Source: Burkholderiales bacterium (lineage in GTDB: Bacteria > Pseudomonadota > Gammaproteobacteria > Burkholderiales > Burkholderiaceae). Taken from it: a DNA stretch of 15,435 nt. The position numbers and the translations under genes were made by a program. Of the stretch, positions 1 to 8,100 are shown piece by piece. Under the pieces are notes generated by a model. The model saw only the letters and a list, made by a program, of their open reading frames with translations. It did not search any database and was not told the DNA's origin. Numbering within the stretch: the stretch's first letter is position 1; the number at the start of each line of letters is the position of its first letter. The stretch is from contig CANBQJ010000075.1 of NCBI GenBank assembly GCA_947371645.1, forward strand, positions 1 through 15,435. Direction: 5' to 3'.

Positions 1-1788
1 CAGGAGGCGGGGGTCGGCCAGCTCGTCGATGACACCGGGGTGGCGCAAGAGGTAGCGCATGGGCCACTTGGCGGCGCCCAGCAGGCGCAGCAGGCGGCCC
101 AGCACCTCCTGGCGTTCGGCCAGCATGGACAGGTAGCTGTCGCGGCGCAACAGGGGGTTGAGCCAGTCGATGAAGTGCAGGACCGGCCCCCAGGTGGCAT
201 CGGATGCGGCCCTGGCCGCTTCCGGGGTGAGCTGGGCGGCGTCGGCGGTGAGCTTGGTGGCGCGGCCGATCAGGCGCGCCAGGCGCAATTTGGCCGCGTC
301 ACTGAGCAGGTTGACCTTGGCCTGGGCGGTGAATTCACGCACCTTGGTCGCCACAGGCTCGGGCAGCTTGGCCAGGAAGTCTTCGCTGTCGACGGGCACC
401 GGCGGGCCGCCGCAGCTGCGGCAGCCGTCCACCGGGCCGGCCTGGCGGCCGTCGTGCAGCAAGGCGTCGAACTCGGTGGCCACGAACTCGCGCACGCTGC
501 ACAGGGCATCGAGCAGCTGGCAGGTGGCGCCGTGGCAGTCGGGCGAGAGCACCTGGGCGCGTTCGCCCTTGAGGCCCAGCGAGGCGGCGATCCAGGCCAG
601 GTCGGTGTCTTGCGTGGGCCGCAGGTGGGTCTGCTGGTCGTCGAGGTACTGGATGCGGTGCTCGACGCGGCGCAGGAAGATGTAGGCCTGGGCCAGCCAG
701 TTGGCGGTGGATGACGGCAGCAGGCCGCGCGCGGCCAGACGGGGCAGGGCGCGCAGGGTGGAGCGGGTGCGGATCTCGGGGTACTGGCCACCGCGCACCA
801 CCTGCAGCAGCTGCACGGTGAATTCGATTTCACGGATGCCACCGCGCGAGAGCTTGACGTCGTTGGCGCGGTCGGGGCGGCCGGCGGCGCGCTTGTTGGC
901 TTCGTCGCGGATCTTGCGGTGCAGCTGGCGCAGGCCTTCGAACACGCCGTAGTCGAGGTAGCGGCGGTAGACAAAGGGCATGACCAGGTTGCGCAGGGCC
1001 AGGGCTCGGGCGTGGTGCTGGCCGCCCGGCTGGCATCGGCGGGGCGCCACGACCCGGCTCTTGAGCCAGGCAAAGCGCTCCCATTCGCGGCCTTGCACCA
1101 GGAAATACTCTTCCAGCATCCCCAGGCTGACCACCGGCGGGCCGGAGTTGCCGTTGGGGCGCAAGGCCAGGTCGACGCGGAAAACGAAGCCGTCCTCGGT
1201 GGTGTCGCCGATCAGGGTGGACAGGCGGCGCGCCACCAGGGTGAAGTGCTCATGGGCGCTGACGACGCCACGCAACTGGCCGTCGTCGCCAGTGACGCCG
1301 GTGGTCTGGCCTTCGTCTTCGTAGACGTAGATCAGGTCGATGTCGGACGACACATTGAGCTCGCGCCCGCCCAGCTTGCCCATGCCGATGACCCAGAGGT
1401 CCATGGCCTGGCCTTGCGCATCCAGTGCGGGGCCGTGGCGTTCGCGGGCCTCGGCTTCGGCCTGGGCCAGGGCGATGTCCAGGGTGGTTTCGGCCAGCTC
1501 GGTCATGGCCTGGCCGATGTCGGCCATGGGGGCGCCGGCTTCGACGTCTTGCGTGGCCAGGCGCTCGATGACGAGCTGGCGAGCGGTGCGCAGGGCGCTG
1601 GCCAGGTCGCGGCCGCCGCCGAGGAAGTGGTCGATCAGGGCGCGGACGTCAGCACTGCGTGGCAGGCCCTGGCAAACGTTTGCAAAGTGGGCGAGCTCTT
1701 CGGGGTAGCGTCGGCGGATGCGCTGCACGTAGCGCGAGTGCGCCGCGGGGCTGGCCGTCTTGACGGCATCAAACGGGAAATCGAACAT
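1..1788 (-). CDS. glnE: Bifunctional glutamine synthetase adenylyltransferase/deadenylase, N-terminal part (3' end outside window)
   Basis: GlnE adds AMP to, and removes it from, glutamine synthetase in the cytoplasm under control of PII, so it sets GS activity by nitrogen status. The frame is open for 596 codons from ATG at 1788 to the window edge, with no stop or shift. The family is about 900-950 aa, so the second nucleotidyltransferase (adenylylation) domain lies outside. Visible here are an N-terminal helical region, the nucleotidyltransferase signature GMGKLGGRELNVSSDIDL at residues 135-152, then DTTEDGFVFRVDLALRPNG, QGREWERFAWLKSR and YRRYLDYGVFEGLRQLHRKI. The C-terminal end shown reads LRHPGVIDELADPRLL. 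Residues 1-596 therefore cover the deadenylation (AR) domain and the helical region after it. A CRSC pair sits at residues 456-459. The start is chosen because MFDFPFDAVKTASPAAHSRY matches the usual short lead-in; the Shine-Dalgarno is weak. It is divergent from yhdP, 128 bp apart. Confidence 0.96.
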   Translation of the reverse strand, partial: MFDFPFDAVKTASPAAHSRYVQRIRRRYPEELAHFANVCQGLPRSADVRALIDHFLGGGRDLASALRTARQLVIERLATQDVEAGAPMADIGQAMTELAETTLDIALAQAEAEARERHGPALDAQGQAMDLWVIGMGKLGGRELNVSSDIDLIYVYEDEGQTTGVTGDDGQLRGVVSAHEHFTLVARRLSTLIGDTTEDGFVFRVDLALRPNGNSGPPVVSLGMLEEYFLVQGREWERFAWLKSRVVAPRRCQPGGQHHARALALRNLVMPFVYRRYLDYGVFEGLRQLHRKIRDEANKRAAGRPDRANDVKLSRGGIREIEFTVQLLQVVRGGQYPEIRTRSTLRALPRLAARGLLPSSTANWLAQAYIFLRRVEHRIQYLDDQQTHLRPTQDTDLAWIAASLGLKGERAQVLSPDCHGATCQLLDALCSVREFVATEFDALLHDGRQAGPVDGCRSCGGPPVPVDSEDFLAKLPEPVATKVREFTAQAKVNLLSDAAKLRLARLIGRATKLTADAAQLTPEAARAASDATWGPVLHFIDWLNPLLRRDSYLSMLAERQEVLGRLLRLLGAAKWPMRYLLRHPGVIDELADPRLL

Positions 1789-1900
1789 GGGACTTCGCTG
1801 TAGGCCAGGAGCTCTGTGCTAGGGTTGCCGCTGGTCGACTGCCCCGGCCATCTGCCATGTTAGAGCAGCGGCCACGCCTGGCGCGTAGGGGCTTCGACGG

Positions 1901-1933
1901 ATGAATCGTCACCTGCATGTCCTTGCCTTCTGA
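1901..1933 (+). other. Possible 10-codon leader ORF overlapping the yhdP start
   Basis: ATG at 1901 opens a 10-codon frame (MNRHLHVLAF) ending in TGA at 1931-1933, 14 bp inside yhdP in another frame. AGGGG at 1887-1891 is spaced 9 nt before this ATG and is better placed for it than for the yhdP ATG at 1917, 25 nt away. Ribosomes ending here could re-initiate at yhdP. This is only a sequence pattern; the frame may never be translated. Confidence 0.25.
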
Positions 1934-4900
1934 AACGCCGCCATCGGCAGCGCCCCTGGTGGGGGCCGCCATCGCCTCACGGCGCCCCTCTCGCTTGTGG
2001 CGTTGGTTCAAGGGTGTGCTGGTGCTGGGCATGGTGTTGCTGCTGGTGGCGGCCACGGCCTGGGGGGTGTTGCTCACCCAGATTCTGCCCCGCATGGACA
2101 GTTGGCGTGATGCCTTGTCTCAACAAGCCACGCGCGCACTGGGGCTGAGCGTGAAGATCAACGGTGTGCAGGGCTGGCGCGACGGCATCTGGCCGGTGCT
2201 GTCGCTGCGCGATGTGCAGGTGTTTGACGCCCAGGGGCGGCCCGGCTTGCGGCTGGCCGAGGTGCGCGCCCGCTTGTCGATTTCCACCTTGTCGCCCCGC
2301 GCGCTGGCCGATGGCGAGCTGCGCCTGGGCGAGCTGGCGCTGGTCGGCCCCGAGCTGGACGTGCGGCGGGACCGCAATGGCCGCATCAGCGTGGCCGGCT
2401 TCGAACTGCCCGAGCAGCCTTCCGGCGGCGACGACGCGGACAAAGGCCTGGACTGGGTGCTGTCGCAGGCCCACATCCGCATCGAGCACGGGACCGTCCG
2501 CTGGAGCGACGACTGGCTGGGTGCGCCGCCCTTGACCCTCAGCGAACTGGATTTCCGCCTGGACAACAGCGCAGGCCTGGGCCGGCGCACCCACCAGATC
2601 AGCCTGGCGGCCACGCCTCCGGCGGCGTTCGGCCGGCGTTTCGAGCTCGGCACCACGCAGACCCAGCCCCTGTGGCAAGTCGGGGAGCGTGTGCAGGCCG
2701 TCGGCCAGGACTGGCCCTGGTGGCAGCGCTGGGCCGTGCGGGCCACGCGGCCCAGTCAGTGGGCGACCTGGTCGGGCGCGGCCAAGGTGAGCCTGCCCTG
2801 GGTGGACGTGCAGCTTCTGCGCCAACATGTGCGGCTGCCGGTGGATGTCCTGGGCGGGCAGGGCGGTCTGCAGCTGCAGCTTCAGCTGGCGCAGGGCCGC
2901 GTGGAGTCGCTGAGCCTGGAGGGCAGCGTGCAGCATGTGGCCTTGCGCCTGGCCCCCGACCTGCCCATGCTGGCGTTCAAGCGGCTGGAAGGCAGTGTGT
3001 CGGTGGGGCATCAAAGCGAGCAGTCCAGCCTGGTCTACCAGAACCTGGGCTTCGAGCTGGACGAGGGCCTGGTGTGGCCGCGCAGCAGCGGCAGCCTGGT
3101 GTGGCGCCATGCGCCCTTGGCGGAGCCCCTGGTCGACCAGGTGTGGCGGCTCACGCGCGGGGGCGAGGCGCGGGCCGATCGCCTGGACCTGGCCTTGCTG
3201 GCCCGCATCGCCGACCGCCTGCCGCTGGCGCCGACCATCCGCCAGAGGCTGGCCGAGCTGTCGCCGCAGGGGGTGTTGACCCAGGCGCGCTGGCAATGGG
3301 AGGGGCCGGTCGAAGCCCCTGCGCACTACCGGGCGGCGGGCGAGGTGGAAGGCCTGGCGCTGGCGCCTTCTGACGCGGCCGATGGCCGCCCGGGCCTGTC
3401 GGGCGTCACCGCCAGTTTCGAGGCCACCGAGGCCGGCGGGCAGGCCCAGGTGCAGCTCAAGTCCGGCTGGGTGGCCTTCCCCGGGGTGTTCGACAGCCCC
3501 CAGTTGCCCGTGGACAAGCTGCAGGCCCGCCTGAACTGGCACGTGAAGGCCGCCAGCCGCGCCGGCCAGCTGCCGCAGTGGCAGGTGGAAGTGGCGCAGG
3601 CCAACCTGGCCAATGCCGATGCCACCGGGCAACTGGAAGGGCGGTGGCAAACGGCTGGATGGGACGGCCGGGGCCCGCCGGACGCCCCGCGCCTGCCCGG
3701 CAGCCTCAAGCTCAGCGGTCGCTTTGACCGCGCCGATGCCACCGCGGTGTGGCGCTACCTGCCCAACACCATCCCTGCGGCGGCGCGCGCCTACGTGCGC
3801 GACGCCATCCTGGCAGGGCGTGGCGAAAAGATGGTGTTCGACGTGGACGGCGACCTCAACGCCTTCCCCTTCCCCAACGACAAGGGCGGGCGTTTTCGTG
3901 TGAAGGTGCCGGTGCGGCAGCTGCGGCTGGACTACGTGCCCCCGCGCCTGCTCAGCGACCACGGTGAAACACCCAGCTCGGTCTGGCCGCCCTTCACCGA
4001 CCTGGAAGGCACGCTGCTGTTCGAAGGGCAGCGCCTGATCATCCGCGACGCCAGCGGCCTGCTGGGCTCAGTGGGGTCCGGCAGCTTCCGCATGCGGCAC
4101 GTGGAAGGCCTCATCAACGACCTGGGGGCCAGCGACCCGCACCTGAGCATCAAGGGCCAGGGCGAGGGGCCGCTGGACGACATGTTCCGCTTCCTCAGCG
4201 CCTCGCCCATCGGTCCCCGCACGGGCCAGGTCCTGCAGTCGGCCCAGGCTGCGGGGCAAGGCGCCATGACCTTGTCGCTGGACATCCCTCTGGACCACGC
4301 TTCCGACACCCGCGTGCAAGGCGAGGTGCTGCTCGCCGACGAAGGCCGCGCCAGCCTGCGCCTGCAGCCAGGCCTGCCGGCCCTGGCGCGCATGCAGGGC
4401 CGCATTGGCTTCACGGAGAGCGAACTGAAGGTGAAGGCGCGTGCCGCCGTGTGGGGCAGCTGGATGGAGGTCAGCGGCCACCGCAGCCCCGATGGCCAGA
4501 CCCGTTTCGATGCCGTGGGCACGGTGTCGGCGGCATCGCTGCGCGAGGCGCGCGAGTTCTCCATCCTGCCGGTCATCGCGCAAAAGCTCACAGGCGAGGC
4601 ACCGGTTGCGGTCAGCGTCACCTTGTTGCCCGATGTGCATGGCCACGCGCCCGCCGGGCCCACCGTCCAGGTGACGTCCAACCTGCAAGGCATGGCCGCC
4701 AACTGGCCCGCGCCGCTCAACAAGGCGGCAGGCGTGAACTGGCCGCTCAAGGTGGTGTACCGGCCCGAGGACAACCTGCCCATCCGCGACGCCATCAGCG
4801 TGGAGCTGGGTCAGGCCAGCGCCAACGCACCGCAGCTGCAGGTGGAGCTGCGCCGCGACACCAGCGGCCCCAGCACCAGGTTGCAGCGGGGCAGCATCCA

Positions 4901-6269
4901 GCTGTGGCAGGGCGGCATGGCCGCACCCAGCGCGCTCACCTTGCCCACCAGCGGCATGTCGGCGCAGGTGCAGCTGCCCTTGGTCGATGTCGACGCCTGG
5001 TTGCCCGTGGTGCGCCAGCTGCAGGCCGACGCCCGCAACGGCGCCAGCGACGGTGGCGAGGGCATCGAGCCTTACCTGCCCCGCAGCATCGCCATCAAGA
5101 CCGCCCTGCTGCAGTTCAAGCAGCGCAGCCTCAAGGACGTGGCCGGTACCCTGTCCCACCCCGCACCCGACGTGTGGCGGGCCCAGGTGGACGCCGTCCA
5201 GGCGGCGGGCATGGTGGAGTGGTCACCTGACGCCAGCGGGGCCGGGCACAAGCTGGTGGCGCGGCTGCAGCGGCTGTCCATCCCGCAGGCCGAGGTGCAG
5301 GCTTTCGAAGATCAGGCGGCCGAGCAGCTCACCGGTGGTGCCGCCACCCGCCTGCCCGAGGTGGACCTCGTGGTCGACCAGTTCGACTGGCGGGGGCTGT
5401 CGCTGGGCAAGCTGGAGGTGCAGGCCAGCAACCGTGCCCTGGCCGGCGAGGCGGTGCCGGAATGGCGTCTGCAGCGCTTCCGCCTGGGCAACCCGCAGGC
5501 CCAGTTGCAGGCCCAGGGCAACTGGGCACTGCCCCTGGCGGCGGGCCGGGGCGCGGGCCATGCCAGTGCCTTGTCGCGGTCCAGCTTCCAGTTCACGCTG
5601 GACCTGGTCGACAGCGGCGCCCTGCTCGCGAGGCTGGGCCTGCCCCGCACCATCCGTGGCGGCAAGGGCCAGATGACGGGCCAGGTGAGCTGGCAGGGCT
5701 CGCCGCTGGAGCCCGACCCCTTGAGCATGACCGGTGACATCAAGGTCAAGATCAGCGAGGGCCAGTTCCTGAAGGTCGACCCGGGCATCGCCAAGCTGCT
5801 GGGCGTGTTGAGCCTGCAGAGCCTGCCGCGGCGTCTGACGCTGGACTTCCGGGATGTGTTCGAAAAGGGCTTTGCCTTCGACGCCATCGATGGCGACGTG
5901 ACCATCGGCGAGGGGGCCGCGCGCACCCGCAACATGCGCATGCGCGGCGTCGTGGCCGTGGTGCTGATGGAAGGCGAGGCCGACCTGGCCCGCGAGACCC
6001 AGAACATCCACGTGTATGTCGTGCCTGAGGTCAACGCGGTCGGGGCCTCGCTGGCCTATGCCGTCATCAACCCTGTGGTGGGCCTGGGCACCTTCCTGGC
6101 CCAGGTGCTCTTGCGCAAGCAGGTGTCGGAAGCCGGCACGCAGGAGTTCCGCGTCACCGGGCCCTGGTCGGAGCCCAACGTCGAGCGCGTGGACAACAAG
6201 GACGCGGCCAAGGCGGCTGCGGGCGTGGCCTCGGCGGCATCGGCGCCGGCGTCAGCGCCGGCCCGTTGA
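1917..6269 (+). CDS. yhdP: YhdP family AsmA-like envelope protein
   Basis: A 1450-aa homologue of YhdP (DUF3971 in the N-terminal half, AsmA-like repeats at the C-terminus). In Escherichia coli YhdP, with TamB and YdbH, spans the periplasm and is implicated in moving phospholipid from inner to outer membrane. The sequence shows a basic N-terminus (RRPSRLWRWFK, 22-32), one transmembrane helix at about 33-56, then a long periplasmic region of beta-rich repeats. It ends with the recognisable block NIHVYVVPEVNAVGASLAYA and VINPVVGLGTFLAQ, then EFRVTGPWSEPNVERVD and an Ala-rich tail. It is longer than E. coli YhdP (about 1266 aa), as is common in betaproteobacteria. ATG 1917 is the first start after the in-frame stop at 1902-1904; TTG 1923 is an alternative. 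No good Shine-Dalgarno stands at the normal distance. It is divergent from glnE and probably co-transcribed with the thioredoxin lipoprotein gene downstream. Confidence 0.93.
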   Translation: MSLPSETPPSAAPLVGAAIASRRPSRLWRWFKGVLVLGMVLLLVAATAWGVLLTQILPRMDSWRDALSQQATRALGLSVKINGVQGWRDGIWPVLSLRDVQVFDAQGRPGLRLAEVRARLSISTLSPRALADGELRLGELALVGPELDVRRDRNGRISVAGFELPEQPSGGDDADKGLDWVLSQAHIRIEHGTVRWSDDWLGAPPLTLSELDFRLDNSAGLGRRTHQISLAATPPAAFGRRFELGTTQTQPLWQVGERVQAVGQDWPWWQRWAVRATRPSQWATWSGAAKVSLPWVDVQLLRQHVRLPVDVLGGQGGLQLQLQLAQGRVESLSLEGSVQHVALRLAPDLPMLAFKRLEGSVSVGHQSEQSSLVYQNLGFELDEGLVWPRSSGSLVWRHAPLAEPLVDQVWRLTRGGEARADRLDLALLARIADRLPLAPTIRQRLAELSPQGVLTQARWQWEGPVEAPAHYRAAGEVEGLALAPSDAADGRPGLSGVTASFEATEAGGQAQVQLKSGWVAFPGVFDSPQLPVDKLQARLNWHVKAASRAGQLPQWQVEVAQANLANADATGQLEGRWQTAGWDGRGPPDAPRLPGSLKLSGRFDRADATAVWRYLPNTIPAAARAYVRDAILAGRGEKMVFDVDGDLNAFPFPNDKGGRFRVKVPVRQLRLDYVPPRLLSDHGETPSSVWPPFTDLEGTLLFEGQRLIIRDASGLLGSVGSGSFRMRHVEGLINDLGASDPHLSIKGQGEGPLDDMFRFLSASPIGPRTGQVLQSAQAAGQGAMTLSLDIPLDHASDTRVQGEVLLADEGRASLRLQPGLPALARMQGRIGFTESELKVKARAAVWGSWMEVSGHRSPDGQTRFDAVGTVSAASLREAREFSILPVIAQKLTGEAPVAVSVTLLPDVHGHAPAGPTVQVTSNLQGMAANWPAPLNKAAGVNWPLKVVYRPEDNLPIRDAISVELGQASANAPQLQVELRRDTSGPSTRLQRGSIQLWQGGMAAPSALTLPTSGMSAQVQLPLVDVDAWLPVVRQLQADARNGASDGGEGIEPYLPRSIAIKTALLQFKQRSLKDVAGTLSHPAPDVWRAQVDAVQAAGMVEWSPDASGAGHKLVARLQRLSIPQAEVQAFEDQAAEQLTGGAATRLPEVDLVVDQFDWRGLSLGKLEVQASNRALAGEAVPEWRLQRFRLGNPQAQLQAQGNWALPLAAGRGAGHASALSRSSFQFTLDLVDSGALLARLGLPRTIRGGKGQMTGQVSWQGSPLEPDPLSMTGDIKVKISEGQFLKVDPGIAKLLGVLSLQSLPRRLTLDFRDVFEKGFAFDAIDGDVTIGEGAARTRNMRMRGVVAVVLMEGEADLARETQNIHVYVVPEVNAVGASLAYAVINPVVGLGTFLAQVLLRKQVSEAGTQEFRVTGPWSEPNVERVDNKDAAKAAAGVASAASAPASAPAR

Positions 6270-6283
6270 GCCCGGGCAAGCCC

Positions 6284-6814
6284 ATGTTCGAGCCGCCGCT
6301 CACACGCCTCCTCATTGCCGCCCTGGCGGTGCTGCTGAGTGCCTGCTCACCCACGGGTGAACGCCTGCCCGATCGCCCCTTCGTGACCCTGGACGGCCAG
6401 CGCCACCAGCTGGCTTCGTTGAGGGGCCACGTCACCCTGGTGCATTTCTGGTCGACCGGCTGTGTGCCCTGCCTGCAGGAGATGCCCGCGCTGGTCGCGC
6501 TGTACCGGCGCTTCGCATCACAGGGACTGGAGACCCTGGCCGTGGCGCTGCCTGAAGATGCGCCCGTTGCGGTGATCCAGTACGCGCAGTCTCGCCAGCT
6601 GCCCTTCAAGGTGGTGCTGGACCTGGATGGCGCTTTGCTGGCCGCCTGGGGACCGGTGGTGGCCACGCCCACGACCCTGGTGCTGGATGCCCAGGGCCAG
6701 GTGGTGCAGCGCATCGTGGGGCCCATCCAGCCGCTGGCCTTGACCCAGACCTTGCAGCGCCTCATCGGTGCCGCGCCGGCCGCCGCCGCTCACATCACGC
6801 GGGACAGCTCGTAG
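6284..6814 (+). CDS. TlpA/ResA-like thioredoxin-fold lipoprotein
   Basis: A 176-aa exported thiol-disulfide protein. ATG 6284 gives a lipoprotein signal peptide (MFEPPLTRLLIAALAVLLSA then Cys21, lipobox LSAC), so it should be membrane-anchored in the periplasm. A thioredoxin fold follows: VTLVHFWSTGCVPCLQEMPA carries the redox pair C60-V-P-C63, and VATPTT at 127-132 holds the expected cis-proline (P129). TlpA/ResA proteins reduce periplasmic disulfides, often for cytochrome c or oxidase maturation; the target here cannot be told from sequence. An in-frame TTG at 6266 overlaps the yhdP stop, but it would put six extra residues (MSPGKP) before the signal peptide, so ATG is preferred. The gene begins 14 bp after yhdP, and its last 25 bp overlap the end of the convergent gene at 6790-7986. 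Confidence 0.88.
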   Translation: MFEPPLTRLLIAALAVLLSACSPTGERLPDRPFVTLDGQRHQLASLRGHVTLVHFWSTGCVPCLQEMPALVALYRRFASQGLETLAVALPEDAPVAVIQYAQSRQLPFKVVLDLDGALLAAWGPVVATPTTLVLDAQGQVVQRIVGPIQPLALTQTLQRLIGAAPAAAAHITRDSS

Positions 6815-7986
6815 ACCAGCGCCGAGGGCAGCGCATGGGCAATGCCCTCGTAGCCCACGCGCGCCAGGCCGGCGTTGTTCAGGCTGGAGATGTCGAAGGT
6901 GCGGCCTTCGGGCACCAGCTCGATGAACACGAAGTCGGGCACCTCGGTGCGCACGTGCGCCATCAGGCGCTCCATCACCGGGTTGCGCAACTCGCCTTCG
7001 AACACCATGGCGTGCGGCAGGCCGGACTTGCAAAACACCACGGCGTCTTTCACCGAGTTGCAAAAATCCAGCACCAGGCCCATGCCCTTGAGGGCTTCGC
7101 GCACCTGCTGTCGCAGGTCCTTGCGGCCGATCACCACGAGCACGTGGCTGCCGGCCAGCGGCTGGGAGTTGATGGAGTCTTCGAAGCCCAGGCTGTCGTC
7201 GTCGGTGTGGGCCTCGGCCATGAGGCCGGTGACCGTGCCAGGGAACTCGACGGACAAGGTCAGCATGTGCCCCTTGCAATGGCGTTCACACGGCAGGCCC
7301 ATGCTGCGCGTGGTCTGCTCCAGCAGGTTCCAGCGCAGGGTGCTGGCGCGGGTGAGCATCACGTCGTCGTCCGGCACGGGCACATCCGGGGCCAGCGTCG
7401 GGAAGCTGCATTGCAGGCGCGCGCGCACAGGCCAGTTGCGGGTGTCGATGCGCAGCTCCACGGCGCCATGCGCGCACTCCAGCCACCAGTCCACCATCAC
7501 GTTGAGCAGCGCAAACAGCATGGACGCGTCGGCCTGCACCTCGATGGGCAGCAGCGATTGGCTCAGCACCAGGCCATGCGTCTGCATTTCGCGGGCGCGC
7601 TGGGCCAGCACGCTTTGCACGGTGTTGGTGAGGTGCACCCGCTCGTGGGTCTGGCGGATGCGGCCAGAGGCCATGCGCGACATCTGCTGGCACAGGATGC
7701 CGGCCTGGCGTGCACGCTCGATCTCGTCGCGCAGCGCGCGCAGGCCCAGGCGGTCGATGCGGCCGGTGGTGGTCAGCGTGCTGACGCGCTCCAGGGCTGC
7801 GGTCAAGGGTTCGGCCAGCTCGCGGCCGACCTGGCCCAGCAGGTCCTGCCAGCGCACCAGCTCCTGCGTCTGGTGGGCGTCGGGGGCGTCATCGGCTTTG
7901 GCCTGGGTCCAGCCCTCGCCCAGGCGCAAGCCCTCGGCCGCATCGGCGGTCGGAGGCTGGGAAGGTGGGCTGGGCACGTTGGACAT
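6790..7986 (-). CDS. Degenerate histidine kinase-like protein with C-terminal pseudo-receiver domain
   Basis: A 398-aa cytoplasmic protein with no signal or membrane segment. By eye it has the order of a hybrid kinase. A helical region holds VGRELAEPLTAALERV, which lines up with an H-box (SHELRTPLTAIL) but has Arg for the phosphoacceptor His. Next comes an N-box-like stretch, DASMLFALLNVMVDWWLECA, with Asp at the second Asn. No DxGxG ATP-binding box is visible. The region ends in a strand-like MLTLSVEFPGT. After a linker, HVLVVIGRKDLRQQVREALK resembles a receiver start, with IGR for the acidic pair, and HAMVFEGEL has Glu at the phosphoacceptor Asp position. It is thus probably a non-catalytic signalling protein. 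Start ATG 7986 (MSNVPSPPS) is the only ATG near the conserved part; no clear Shine-Dalgarno. It is divergent from the gene at 8101, with 114 bp between. The domain assignment is a hand alignment. Confidence 0.72.
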   Translation of the reverse strand: MSNVPSPPSQPPTADAAEGLRLGEGWTQAKADDAPDAHQTQELVRWQDLLGQVGRELAEPLTAALERVSTLTTTGRIDRLGLRALRDEIERARQAGILCQQMSRMASGRIRQTHERVHLTNTVQSVLAQRAREMQTHGLVLSQSLLPIEVQADASMLFALLNVMVDWWLECAHGAVELRIDTRNWPVRARLQCSFPTLAPDVPVPDDDVMLTRASTLRWNLLEQTTRSMGLPCERHCKGHMLTLSVEFPGTVTGLMAEAHTDDDSLGFEDSINSQPLAGSHVLVVIGRKDLRQQVREALKGMGLVLDFCNSVKDAVVFCKSGLPHAMVFEGELRNPVMERLMAHVRTEVPDFVFIELVPEGRTFDISSLNNAGLARVGYEGIAHALPSALVYELSRVM

Positions 7987-8089
7987 GTGGGCTGGGCAGC
8001 AGGCATGCAGGACACCCGGTGCCGCTGCAGTGTCGGGTTGCCAGTGGGGCCATGTCCATCCCGTGCCTGGGTGAGTGCAGCGCGCGCCG

Positions 8090-8095
8090 GATAAT
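8090..8095 (+). promoter_or_regulatory. Possible -10 element, leaderless start
   Basis: GATAAT ends 6 nt before the ATG at 8101, so a transcript starting at the usual distance would begin at or next to the start codon and be leaderless. No convincing -35 hexamer is seen 16-18 bp upstream. No Shine-Dalgarno precedes this ATG, which fits leaderless translation but does not prove it. Confidence 0.35.
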
Positions 8096-8100
8096 GCGCC

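Noticed and set aside
1..1788. Possible frameshift in glnE near 1020-1075
   Set aside because: The sequence between the KSRVVAPR and ALRNLVMPF blocks looks unusual (RCQPGGQHHARAL), but reading codon by codon the frame is continuous from 1788 to 1, exactly 596 codons.
1977..3962. 661-codon open frame on the minus strand inside yhdP
   Set aside because: It is antisense to a clear family protein and its translation is rich in Gln, His, Arg and Gly with no recognisable motif, as expected of a mirror frame in high-GC DNA.
6266..6283. TTG start overlapping the yhdP stop for the thioredoxin gene
   Set aside because: It would put six unneeded residues before a good lipoprotein signal peptide; ATG 6284 is simpler.
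6835..8094. 419-codon open frame on the plus strand over the pseudo-kinase gene
   Set aside because: I considered it because the minus-strand protein is unusual. The minus frame shows kinase- and receiver-like motifs and ordinary codon use, while the plus frame is His/Gln-rich and motif-free.
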